Origin: Aridibacter famidurans
Lineage (GTDB): Bacteria > Acidobacteriota > Blastocatellia > Pyrinomonadales > Pyrinomonadaceae
NCBI GenBank assembly: GCA_024103495.1
Contig: JAGFIQ010000003.1
Location: forward strand, 43,500 to 107,499
Direction: 5' to 3'
Length of the DNA stretch: 64,000 nucleotides
Below, one piece after another: positions 50,732 to 60,016 of the stretch. The number at the start of each line of letters is the position of its first letter. Position 1 is the first letter of the stretch. The notes under the pieces are model-generated. The model had not been told where the DNA came from. It saw only the letters and a program-made list of their open reading frames with translations, and did not search any database. The position numbers and the translations under genes are program-made.

Positions 50732-53700
50732 CTAGTTCGTGTGGGAGCCGTTCGAAGAAGGCTGTTCGTACCTGATCTCTTCCCGGCGCGCGCGCATAAT
50801 TGCCGGCACCTCGGCCGGCGACCGAGTCTCCGGTTCGCCCGAGATCGCCCTTACGATCCCGGCGACGGTCCTGTGTTCGAACACCTGCTTTGGTTTGATC
50901 TGAATGCCTGCCTGGGTCGCCCTTGTAACGATTTGGAAGATCAAAAGGGAGTCACCGCCGATCTCGAAGATATCGTCGTTAATGCCGACTTTCTCGATCC
51001 GGAGCACCTTGGACCAGATCTCCGCCAATGCGGCCTCCCGGTCGTTTCGAGGCGGATCATACTCGCGAGCCTGTGCGAAGGTCGAAGCATCGGGGGCCGG
51101 CAGCGCCTTTCTATCCACTTTTCCGTTCGGGGTAAGCGGCAGTTTGTCGATCAGAACGAAGGCCGAAGGAAGCATGTAGTCCGGGAGTCTTTTCGAAAGG
51201 TGCTTTCTGAGCTCGGACACAAGGTTCTTTCCCGACAGGCTGTTCGCAGGGTTGTTGCCGTAGTCCGAGATCCGCTTCTGAACGCGAGCTCTTCTGTACG
51301 GCACTGCCGGAGGCGCTACGTCACCTCGATAAAGCACCAGATCGAATCGCCCGTTGGACGGGTCGTCTGCCCAACGCAGCTCCGCACGATAGCCTGTGGC
51401 TTCCGCCATTTCCCAGACATCTTCGGGATGTATTCCTGCGTTGTGGGTCTCGATCGCACCGCGCAAGCCTCTTACGTCAGAAATCCCCGCAGCGCCCAAG
51501 AGCAGCTTCTGCTGTTCGACCTGATTCACGATCCTTGCATTCGGAATGTCGTCGATGCAAAGAACCTCCGGCGACTTTTCCCTCAGCGTCTTCTCGAGCC
51601 CGGAAAGGTCGAAGCCGCTCTCGGCCCATTTCACCCTTTCGGTACTCTCATCTGCAGCTGCTTTTTCACCGACCGTAAGCATCACGTCGTAATGGTACTT
51701 GGTCGGTTCGTTGTCCAGCCTGCCTCTCCGTAACTGGATATCGACTGTCCCGATCTCCGGCAGGCGGTCTGCCAACGCGTGGAAGTACTCTGGATCGACC
51801 GTCAACTCGCTCTCAAGCTCCAGGCGTTTGCTGATCCTCTGTTTAAGTTCATCTATCGACAGCGTATCCTCCGCCCGCGAAACGATCGATTCGGTATGGA
51901 ACGTCTCCAAGAGTGCAAAATTCTGCACGTCCCCAACGAATATCTTTCCTCCCGGTCTGACAAGCCTCGCAGCTCCGCGCAGGACCTTTTCCAGGTATTC
52001 CATGTTCGGGAAGTACTGCGCGACAGAATGGACGATAACGAGATCGAACGACCCTTCGTCGAGTCCTTCAAAGTTGTCGGCGGGTCTTTGGAGCAATTCG
52101 ATCCGATCCTTATCGACCGGCGATGACTTGATCCGCTCCTCAAGATTGGCGAGAACCACGCCGGAATAGTCTGTGCCGACATACCGAGCAAAATTTGGAG
52201 CCAGCCCGAAGAGCAGAAGCCCCGTTCCGCACCCGATCTCGAGAATGTTTTCAGCGTTGATCTCCGAGAGCCGGCCGATCACCGGATCTATCCACTCACG
52301 CATTTCCGCTTCCGGATCGATGACATCCTCAGTCCATTGGACGACCTTCAGCGTCGGGTCTTCGCTTACATTGCCCCAGTCTTTCTCTTCAGCTATCGCC
52401 GAGCTGTAAAGCACATCCCACTGCTTTTGCCAGTAGGTACTTTCGTCGCCGAGTTCGTCAGCCTGCAGATTGTCTTTGCCGTCTGAAACCAGGTAGGCCA
52501 CAAGCCGGTTGTCACCCGGCGTATCCTCCCTTGCAGCGACGACGGCATTCGAAACCGAAGGATGTCGGGTAAGCTCGCGTTCGATCTCACCAAGCTCGAT
52601 CCGATAGCCGCGTACCTTCACCTGATGGTCGATCCGCCCGAGGAACTCGATACTACCGTCCTCTAGACGCCTCACGAGATCGCCCGCCTTGTAGATCATT
52701 TCCGATCGCCCGTCCCCAAAGGGATTCCGAACGAACTTCTCGTCGGTGAGCTCGTTTCGGTTCAGGTATCCGCGGGCTAGGCCTTTTCCGCCGATGTGAA
52801 GCTCGCCCGGCACTCCCACAGGCAGCGGTTCAAGGTTCTCATCAAGTATGTAGAACTGCGTGTTGGCGATCGGGCTTCCGAGAAACACAGGTCCGGATGA
52901 AGATCCGACCCTGCACACCGACGACCAGATGGTCGTCTCGGTGGGGCCGTACATATTCCAAAGCTCGCCGCAGCGGGGCACGAGTTCGTTCGCCAGATCT
53001 CTCGGCAAAGCCTCTCCTCCGCAGAGGATCTTGAAGGCACTTCCTCCTTTCCACCCTGCCTCGATCAAGAGTCTCCAGGTTGCCGGCGTCGCCTGCATCA
53101 CCGTCGCGCCTTTTTCTTCGATCAGCGATCCGAGGACATTTCCGTCCATCGCGACTTCCCTGCTCGCGATCACCACTCGCGCACCGGTTATCAGCGGAAG
53201 AAAGAGTTCGAGGCCTGCGATATCGAACGACAACGTTGTCACCGCCACAAGGATGTCTTCCCCACTGATTCCCGGCTCTTCCTTCATCGACAAGAGCAGG
53301 TTGACGAGAGCGCTGTGTCCGATCTGCACACCCTTTGGCTCACCTGTCGACCCCGAGGTGTAGATCACATAGGCAAGATCTTCCGGCGCAGGAGCGACCG
53401 CGGGCTTCTTGCTCGAATGAACCGCGATCTTGTCCCATTCAAGGTCGATGCAGACCGCGTGTTCGACCTGTTCTCTAAGGTCGAAGGCAAGGTGGGCCTG
53501 GGTTACTACCGTCTTCATTCCGGAATCCCGGATAACGGCTCCTATCCTTTCGGCCGGATAATCCGGATCGAGAGGCACATACGCCGCACCCGCCTTGAGG
53601 ATGCCCAGCAGGCCCACCATCATGTCGATGGATCGTTCGACGCAGATGCCCACAAGCGCTTCGTTCCTAATTCCGTTCCCAACAAGATAGCTGGCGAGTT

Positions 53701-56700
53701 GATTAGCCTTTGCATCGAGTTCCTCGTAAGTGACGGAACCTTCCTCTGTTTCGACGGCGACAGCATCCGGAGTACTTCGGGCCTGCTCCTCGAAGAGTGT
53801 GCAAAGGGTCTCGTTGCCGGGATATTCTCTCGCGGTATCGTTCCACGCATCGAGATGTTGCTCCCGTTCAGCCGCACTCAGGAAAGGCAGGCGGCTCACC
53901 TGAGTCGACGGATCTCCCACGGCGCCTTCAAGAAGAGTTCTGAAATGCCCGAGCCAGCGTTTGATCGTTCCCGCATCGAAGAGGTCGCTGTTGTATTCGC
54001 AGTCGATCACTACTCCTCGGTCGGTCTCGAGCATATTGAAGTAAATGTCGAAGGTTGCGAAGGCCTTGCGATTTGTGGTTATTTCCACATCCAGACCGCC
54101 GAAATCCAGCCCTTTGAACCCGGACCGGTCGATGTTGAACATCGCCGAGAGCAAAGGCGATCGAGAGGGATCCCTGGGAAGTGCAAGTTTCCGGACCAGA
54201 AGCCCGTATGTGTAATTCTGATTGTCGTATGCGTCCAGAACCGTCCGCTTCACGCGACCCAGGTAATCGGCGAAGGACTCGTCCGATGCCACCTGGCTCC
54301 TCACCGGGAGAAGGTTTGCGCAGTGACCGACGAGGCGCTCTTCCCCAACCATTGACTGTCCGGCAGCCGGTACGGCAACCACAAGGTCATCCTGTCCCGA
54401 CAGACGATACATTAACAGGTTGAATCCGGCGAGCAACGTCGAAAACAACGTGGCACCGTTCTTGGCGCCAAGTCTCTTGAGATCCTGATACAGTCCTTCA
54501 TCGAGCGTGAAGCTCTCGACCGAAGCGTTGAAGGTCTTGTTCGAAGGCCTTGGCCGGTCATACGGAAGGTCCAGATTAGGCGGCGGAACGACGAACTGTT
54601 CCAGCCAGTACTTCTCCGCGGCAGTTCCCTGCTCGCCAAACATCGATTCGGCGTCCCATTTGACAAAGTCGCTGAAGAGCGGGGCATCGGGAAGTTCGGC
54701 ACGCTCGCCTTGGCTCGCGGCCTTGTAAAGATCGCTAAGTTCCGATAACACAACGGCGAACGACCACCCGTCACAGACGATGTGATGGGCTACCAGCACA
54801 AGGTTGTGAAGGTCTTCACCCAGGCGAACGAGATGAACGCTTGTCAACGGCCCCTCAGCCAGATCGAAAGTCCTGTGGGACTCGGAGACGAGCAGTTTAT
54901 CGAGCGTGGCCTGCTTTTCAGATCCGGAAACCGTTGAAAGATCGACAGAAACAACTTCGATCGACCCCTCCGCTGAGATCACCTGGTGTTCGCCGGTTGC
55001 GTCAAAGGTCGTCCGCAGAGCCTCATGGCGGGCCACGATCTCCGCAAGCGCGCTCTTGATCGCGTCCGTATCCAAGGCCCCCTCGATCCGCACCACGACC
55101 GAATCATTGTATGCCCGGGCAGCATCCTCGCCGAGCTGACAGGCGTTCCAGATCTCTTTCTGAGCTTCCGTCAGAGGGATCTTCTTCGATCCCGCCTCGG
55201 CCCGCTCCAAAACGGCAGGATTCGGATCGGCATCCCGCGGTTCCGGGAAGAACCCGTACTCCTGCATCGCTGCCACGCTCTCTTCGAATACACGAGCGAC
55301 GAGATCAAGATCCTCTTCACTGTGCGCGGTTGTGAGAAAGCAAGGATAGCCTTCCAGAAGGTGAACCCCTCTTTCCCTTAGCAGAAAGTAAAAGAGGCTT
55401 CCGAATCGCTCGTCGAGCGGAAACTGAAGGTAGAACACGGAAGCAAAGCTCTCGATCTTTACGGGCAGGTAATTCCTTTCAAAGCAATCGTTGATCCTCC
55501 CGACCAGGCGCTCCGTCTTCGCCGTCAGGTCTTTCTGGAGCGAAGGTCCCTGCTCCTTCAGATGGAGCAGCGCGGCGCGCGCGGCCGCAAGTGCGAGAGG
55601 ATGACGGAAGAACGTGCCCGCGTAGAAAGTTACTCCCACTTCCGGAACGGAACCGTCACCGAATGCCCAGCTTCCGCCGTCCAGCGCATCCATAAACTCC
55701 GACCGGCCTGAAATGATCCCGATCGGCAGGCCGCCTCCGGCGACCTTTCCATAGGTCACAAGATCGGCCCTGATCCCGAACAGCGCCTGTGCTCCGCCGG
55801 GATGACACCTGAAACCGGTTACAACCTCGTCAAAGATCAGCGCAGTACCGGAGTCTTTCGTGATCTCCCGAACTTCTTTGAGAAATTCGACGGGTACCAG
55901 GCCCGGATGCCGGCTCTGAACCGGTTCAACGAGCACGGCGGCAAGCTCATTCGCGTGTTCGCGTATGACCTCGAGAGCTTCGGGCGAGCCGTACTCAAGA
56001 ACCAGCATGTTCTCAACACTCTCCGGAGGTACGCCCGGCGTGACCGGCGCCGTACCGAGATATCCGTCGAGGTTATTGGCTTTGATCAGCACCTCATCGA
56101 ACCCGCCGTGATAGTCTCCCGCGAACGTTGCGACCAGCTTCCTTCCGGTAACCGTTCTCGCAAGACGGATCGCACCCTGGACTGCTTCGGAACCGGTGTT
56201 GCAGAACGTCGCGCGCTCGTTACCCGTGAGTTCGCACACAAGGCCGGCCACCTCGCCGGCAAGATGGCTCATCGGGCCGATCTCGTAGCCCTTCCGCAGC
56301 TGTTCGTTGACCGCCTCGTTGACAAATTCGGGAGTGTGCCCGAACATCGTCACCCCGAAGCCGTTAAGCATGTCCACGTACTCGTTGCCGTCGACATCCC
56401 AGATCTTCGAGCCGGAAGAACGGTCGACTATGATCGGGAAGATCAGTTCCTTCCACTGCGCCCTGAAACCTGCGACCGCTCTGGGATCCGCAAGAACTTT
56501 TCTGTGATCCTGGGTCATTGCCTTCGACTGGCGGGTCCTTGCTTCGTAACGGGCCATCAGGTCGTCAAGCGAGGCCCGCTGGCGTGAGGTCAGCGCGCCC
56601 CCGCGCCCGCGTTCGACCGGCTTGAAAGGAGAAAAAGGTTTGCTTTCCTTTGCCGCTTTCTCGGAGGCTACCTTCGCCGGGACTTTGATACGGCGCTTTT

Positions 56701-59700
56701 GCGGATCGTCTGAAGTCTGCGCCGGCCGATTCGAGGCATCTCCGGCGGAGGCGAATCCCCCCGCGCGTAACTGGGCAAGCTGCTGCTCCGCCAGCTTCGA
56801 CATCGCCTCAAGCTGCAGTTTTATCACATTCTCGATCGATCCTTCTTCCGCATCGATGTTCCGGACAGTGGAAGATAGTTCCGAGTCCCTTGTCGCCATC
56901 GCTTCGTTCAGCTGCTCGGATCGAGCGGGTTCAGGCGAATTCACGGGACTTGCTGCAAGCGGAGAATCGTCGGGCAGGTTCTGATCGACATACTCAGACA
57001 AGGTCTCAAGTGTCGAAAGCTCGTCCAGCATCTGCCGGAACGCGACCGAAGTGCCGAACCTGGCTTTGATGGCCTGGCTCGCCTGCGTCAGGAAAAGCGA
57101 ATCGAAACCCAACTCAAGGAAGGTCGCGGATTCATCAAGATCCGCCGTTTCGATCCCGGACAGCTCGTGGAAGAGCCCTTTGAGGGCGTCGGCGATAACT
57201 ACTCGCCGATCTGATCCTTTCATATCTTGTACGTCTGGTTGTATTTCTTTCGCGGAAGATGCCGAAATCGATGAACCGTCAGAGGTAGCGCTTGCGGACG
57301 CCTCGCGTACGCCCGTTCGTTCCGATCCCTCGCGCGAAAGGGGCTCGACCCAGTAGCTTTCCCGCTCGAACGGGTAAGTGGGCAAACTCACCTTCGCCCG
57401 CTTCTCATTGCTGTAAAAGGCTGTCCAGTCAATATCGACACCCTCGACCCAAAGCCGGCCGATCGCGCCCAAAAGAGCCGATCCGTCAGAATCCGGAATG
57501 CCCTCATCGCTGAGCGAACCTACGACCTGCTGGCCTGACCGTCCGGGCATCTGGCGCAGGAGCCTGGTAAGGGTCTGGCCGGCGCCGACCTCCAGAAAGA
57601 TGGTGTCGGGATCTTCGAGCAGCGTCTGTGCGCCCGCTGCAAAAAGTACGGGCTCTCGGAAATGGCGCGCCCAGTATTCGGGATCGACCGGTTCTTCTCC
57701 AACCCAATTCCCGGTCAGTGTCGAAACGTACGGAATTTCGGGCGCCTTGAGATCGATCGACTCAAACAGGTCCACGAACTTCGGGAGGATCGGGTCGATC
57801 ATCGGCGAATGGAACGCGTGCGAGGTATTCAGGAGCCGCGCCGCTATCGAATCTTGTTCCAGCTTTTCTCGAAGTTGTGCGATCTTTTCGTCCGGCCCGG
57901 ATGCTACACAAAGTTTCGGGGCGTTTACCGAAGCGATCGAGACTCCTGCAGGCAAATCCTCCCTGAGTTCGCCCTCGGAAAGCCTTACGGCGAGCATCGA
58001 GCCTCCGGGAAGCTCTTCAGTGAGACGCCCTCGGGCGGCGAGCAGCGCGAGAGCATCTTCGATCGAGAACACACCCGCAAGACAGGCCGCCGCATACTCG
58101 CCGACACTGTGCCCGATCATCGCCCCGGGTTCGACTCCCCAGTTCTGCCACAACCTTGCAAGCGCGTACTCAAGCACGAACAGCGCGGGTTGCGTCACAG
58201 AAGTTTGGTCGAGGCGGGAGCTTGCCTCTTCGACATTCTCGTCAGAAGGATAAAGGACATCACGGAGATCGAAGCCGAGATGTGAACGGAGGATCTCCGA
58301 ACAGCGGTCCACTTCCGAACGGAACACGGGTTCTGTCTCAAAGAGGCCCTTACCCATGTTTACCTTTTGCGTACCCTGACCGGGGAACACGAAAACTACT
58401 TTCGGAACACTCGGCTTTCGTTTGCTCGAAACCCATCTCTTGTTGTTCGCCGGATCCAGAGCCTGCACGGCATCGTCGATCCCGGAGCATACAACGGCGC
58501 GGCGATACTCGAAATGTCGGCGGCCTGTTTTCAGCGTGTAGGCCAGATCCGCCAGGTCGGGTCTTGCATCTCTGCCCAGGAAGTTCCGCAAGTTAGCCGC
58601 GGCCGCTTCCAGCGCACTTTCAGACTGCGCGGAGAGCACGAGGAGCTGACCCGGTCTCGATGTCGACGTTTCGATCTCCGGAGCCTCTTCAAGCACAACG
58701 TGAGCGTTCGTTCCGCCAACGCCAAAACTGCTCACGCCGGCACGGCGCGGCGTATCGCCTTTCTTCCAGGGAGTAAGCTCGTCGACGACGAAAAAGGGGC
58801 TTTCCTCGAGATCGAGTGCCGGGTTCGGAGTCTTGTAGTGAAGCGTCGGAGGTATCACTTCGTGACTTAATGCAAGGGCAGTCTTTATCAGACCCGTCAC
58901 GCCGCTTGCGATCTCCAGATGCCCGACGTTGGTCTTCACCGAGCCGATCCCGCAGAAAGCGATATCGGCAGTGCTTCTTCGAAACGCTTTGGTAAGGGCA
59001 GCGAACTCGATCGGGTCTCCGAGAGGAGTTCCTGTTCCGTGGGTTTCGATGTACCCGACCGTTCTCGGATCGATCCCTGCAAACTCCTGCGCCGCGGCGA
59101 TGACTTCCGCCTGTCTTTCGACGCTGGGAGCCGTGTATCCGACCTTCTGGGAACCGTCGTTGTTGATCGCCGAACCCTTGATCACCGCGTAGATATGGTC
59201 GCCGTCGGCAATGGCCTCGTCGAGCCTCTTGAGCAGCACGACCCCTGCCCCGCTTCCGAATACCGTACCGTCGGCCTCCGCGTCGAACGCGCGGCAATGG
59301 CCGTCGCTAGAGACCATCCCGCCTTCCTGGTAAAGATATCCGCGCTTCTGAGGGAAGGTGATGGAAACGCCCCCGGCAAGGGCCAGGTCGCTCTGATACG
59401 TAAGCAGGCTCTGACAGGCCTGGACCACGGCCACAAGCGATGTCGAACACGCGGACTGGACGGTGACGCTCGGACCGCTGAGATTCAGCTTGTAGGAAAC
59501 ACGCGTGGCGAGATAGTCCTTGTCGTTGCCGAGAACGATGTTGTAACCGCCGACCTGATACTGGCCGACGAGAGCAGTGAGAAAGTCGCGGTCCGAAGCG
59601 AGGTTGGCAAGTAGATATGTATTGAGGCTCTGCCCGCCGAAAACTCCGACGATCCCGCCGCATTTTTCAGGATCGTATCCGGCGTCTTCGAACGCCTGCC

Positions 59701-60016
59701 AGGAGCACTCGAGAAAGATCCTGTGCTGCGGATCCATCAACTCGGCTTCTTTCGGCGTGATACCGAAGAAAGACGCGGCGAAGAGATCTGCGTCATCGAC
59801 GACGGGGCGTGCGAGCACGTAGTCCGGGTTCTTTCCGAGAGAATTCTCCCGGGCATATGAACACTCCAGTTCATCTTCCTTGAACCGGGAGATCGACTCC
59901 TTACCCGCTACAAGATTCTCCCAGAACGCACCTACGTCCCCGGCGCCCGGAAACCGGCCCGCCATTCCGATGATCGCAATGCCTTCGTATGTGGGAGCTT
60001 CAGCCATAAAGTTCAC
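50732..60016 (-). CDS. Hybrid PKS-NRPS: KS-AT-ACP-aminotransferase-C-A(MT)-PCP
   Basis: The 3094-residue protein contains KS (11-440; C190, H326, H366), AT (541-830; GHSVGE with S637, and HAFH at 733-736, the malonyl signature), ACP (935-1010; S973), a charged linker, a class III aminotransferase (1165-1590; D1396, K1424), C (1612-2050; HHIVCDG at 1744-1750), A (2070-2510 and 2935-2975), a methyltransferase inserted between A motifs A8 and A10 (ILEIGCGTG at 2591-2599), and PCP (2985-3055; S3023). The A pocket reads D2265-I-L-Q-L-G-M-I-W364-K, the published glycine code. No ketoreductase is present, so the beta-keto group should go to the aminotransferase, as in McyE or mycosubtilin synthases. 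The start is GTG at 60016 or ATG at 60007. Confidence 0.95.
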   Translation of the reverse strand: MNFMAEAPTYEGIAIIGMAGRFPGAGDVGAFWENLVAGKESISRFKEDELECSYARENSLGKNPDYVLARPVVDDADLFAASFFGITPKEAELMDPQHRIFLECSWQAFEDAGYDPEKCGGIVGVFGGQSLNTYLLANLASDRDFLTALVGQYQVGGYNIVLGNDKDYLATRVSYKLNLSGPSVTVQSACSTSLVAVVQACQSLLTYQSDLALAGGVSITFPQKRGYLYQEGGMVSSDGHCRAFDAEADGTVFGSGAGVVLLKRLDEAIADGDHIYAVIKGSAINNDGSQKVGYTAPSVERQAEVIAAAQEFAGIDPRTVGYIETHGTGTPLGDPIEFAALTKAFRRSTADIAFCGIGSVKTNVGHLEIASGVTGLIKTALALSHEVIPPTLHYKTPNPALDLEESPFFVVDELTPWKKGDTPRRAGVSSFGVGGTNAHVVLEEAPEIETSTSRPGQLLVLSAQSESALEAAAANLRNFLGRDARPDLADLAYTLKTGRRHFEYRRAVVCSGIDDAVQALDPANNKRWVSSKRKPSVPKVVFVFPGQGTQKVNMGKGLFETEPVFRSEVDRCSEILRSHLGFDLRDVLYPSDENVEEASSRLDQTSVTQPALFVLEYALARLWQNWGVEPGAMIGHSVGEYAAACLAGVFSIEDALALLAARGRLTEELPGGSMLAVRLSEGELREDLPAGVSIASVNAPKLCVASGPDEKIAQLREKLEQDSIAARLLNTSHAFHSPMIDPILPKFVDLFESIDLKAPEIPYVSTLTGNWVGEEPVDPEYWARHFREPVLFAAGAQTLLEDPDTIFLEVGAGQTLTRLLRQMPGRSGQQVVGSLSDEGIPDSDGSALLGAIGRLWVEGVDIDWTAFYSNEKRAKVSLPTYPFERESYWVEPLSREGSERTGVREASASATSDGSSISASSAKEIQPDVQDMKGSDRRVVIADALKGLFHELSGIETADLDESATFLELGFDSLFLTQASQAIKARFGTSVAFRQMLDELSTLETLSEYVDQNLPDDSPLAASPVNSPEPARSEQLNEAMATRDSELSSTVRNIDAEEGSIENVIKLQLEAMSKLAEQQLAQLRAGGFASAGDASNRPAQTSDDPQKRRIKVPAKVASEKAAKESKPFSPFKPVERGRGGALTSRQRASLDDLMARYEARTRQSKAMTQDHRKVLADPRAVAGFRAQWKELIFPIIVDRSSGSKIWDVDGNEYVDMLNGFGVTMFGHTPEFVNEAVNEQLRKGYEIGPMSHLAGEVAGLVCELTGNERATFCNTGSEAVQGAIRLARTVTGRKLVATFAGDYHGGFDEVLIKANNLDGYLGTAPVTPGVPPESVENMLVLEYGSPEALEVIREHANELAAVLVEPVQSRHPGLVPVEFLKEVREITKDSGTALIFDEVVTGFRCHPGGAQALFGIRADLVTYGKVAGGGLPIGIISGRSEFMDALDGGSWAFGDGSVPEVGVTFYAGTFFRHPLALAAARAALLHLKEQGPSLQKDLTAKTERLVGRINDCFERNYLPVKIESFASVFYLQFPLDERFGSLFYFLLRERGVHLLEGYPCFLTTAHSEEDLDLVARVFEESVAAMQEYGFFPEPRDADPNPAVLERAEAGSKKIPLTEAQKEIWNACQLGEDAARAYNDSVVVRIEGALDTDAIKSALAEIVARHEALRTTFDATGEHQVISAEGSIEVVSVDLSTVSGSEKQATLDKLLVSESHRTFDLAEGPLTSVHLVRLGEDLHNLVLVAHHIVCDGWSFAVVLSELSDLYKAASQGERAELPDAPLFSDFVKWDAESMFGEQGTAAEKYWLEQFVVPPPNLDLPYDRPRPSNKTFNASVESFTLDEGLYQDLKRLGAKNGATLFSTLLAGFNLLMYRLSGQDDLVVAVPAAGQSMVGEERLVGHCANLLPVRSQVASDESFADYLGRVKRTVLDAYDNQNYTYGLLVRKLALPRDPSRSPLLSAMFNIDRSGFKGLDFGGLDVEITTNRKAFATFDIYFNMLETDRGVVIDCEYNSDLFDAGTIKRWLGHFRTLLEGAVGDPSTQVSRLPFLSAAEREQHLDAWNDTAREYPGNETLCTLFEEQARSTPDAVAVETEEGSVTYEELDAKANQLASYLVGNGIRNEALVGICVERSIDMMVGLLGILKAGAAYVPLDPDYPAERIGAVIRDSGMKTVVTQAHLAFDLREQVEHAVCIDLEWDKIAVHSSKKPAVAPAPEDLAYVIYTSGSTGEPKGVQIGHSALVNLLLSMKEEPGISGEDILVAVTTLSFDIAGLELFLPLITGARVVIASREVAMDGNVLGSLIEEKGATVMQATPATWRLLIEAGWKGGSAFKILCGGEALPRDLANELVPRCGELWNMYGPTETTIWSSVCRVGSSSGPVFLGSPIANTQFYILDENLEPLPVGVPGELHIGGKGLARGYLNRNELTDEKFVRNPFGDGRSEMIYKAGDLVRRLEDGSIEFLGRIDHQVKVRGYRIELGEIERELTRHPSVSNAVVAAREDTPGDNRLVAYLVSDGKDNLQADELGDESTYWQKQWDVLYSSAIAEEKDWGNVSEDPTLKVVQWTEDVIDPEAEMREWIDPVIGRLSEINAENILEIGCGTGLLLFGLAPNFARYVGTDYSGVVLANLEERIKSSPVDKDRIELLQRPADNFEGLDEGSFDLVIVHSVAQYFPNMEYLEKVLRGAARLVRPGGKIFVGDVQNFALLETFHTESIVSRAEDTLSIDELKQRISKRLELESELTVDPEYFHALADRLPEIGTVDIQLRRGRLDNEPTKYHYDVMLTVGEKAAADESTERVKWAESGFDLSGLEKTLREKSPEVLCIDDIPNARIVNQVEQQKLLLGAAGISDVRGLRGAIETHNAGIHPEDVWEMAEATGYRAELRWADDPSNGRFDLVLYRGDVAPPAVPYRRARVQKRISDYGNNPANSLSGKNLVSELRKHLSKRLPDYMLPSAFVLIDKLPLTPNGKVDRKALPAPDASTFAQAREYDPPRNDREAALAEIWSKVLRIEKVGINDDIFEIGGDSLLIFQIVTRATQAGIQIKPKQVFEHRTVAGIVRAISGEPETRSPAEVPAIMRARREEIRYEQPSSNGSHTN

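Noticed and set aside
50447..51733. Plus-strand frame of 428 codons opposite the NRPS genes
   Set aside because: Overlaps conserved A, PCP and C domains on the minus strand and shows no domain of its own.
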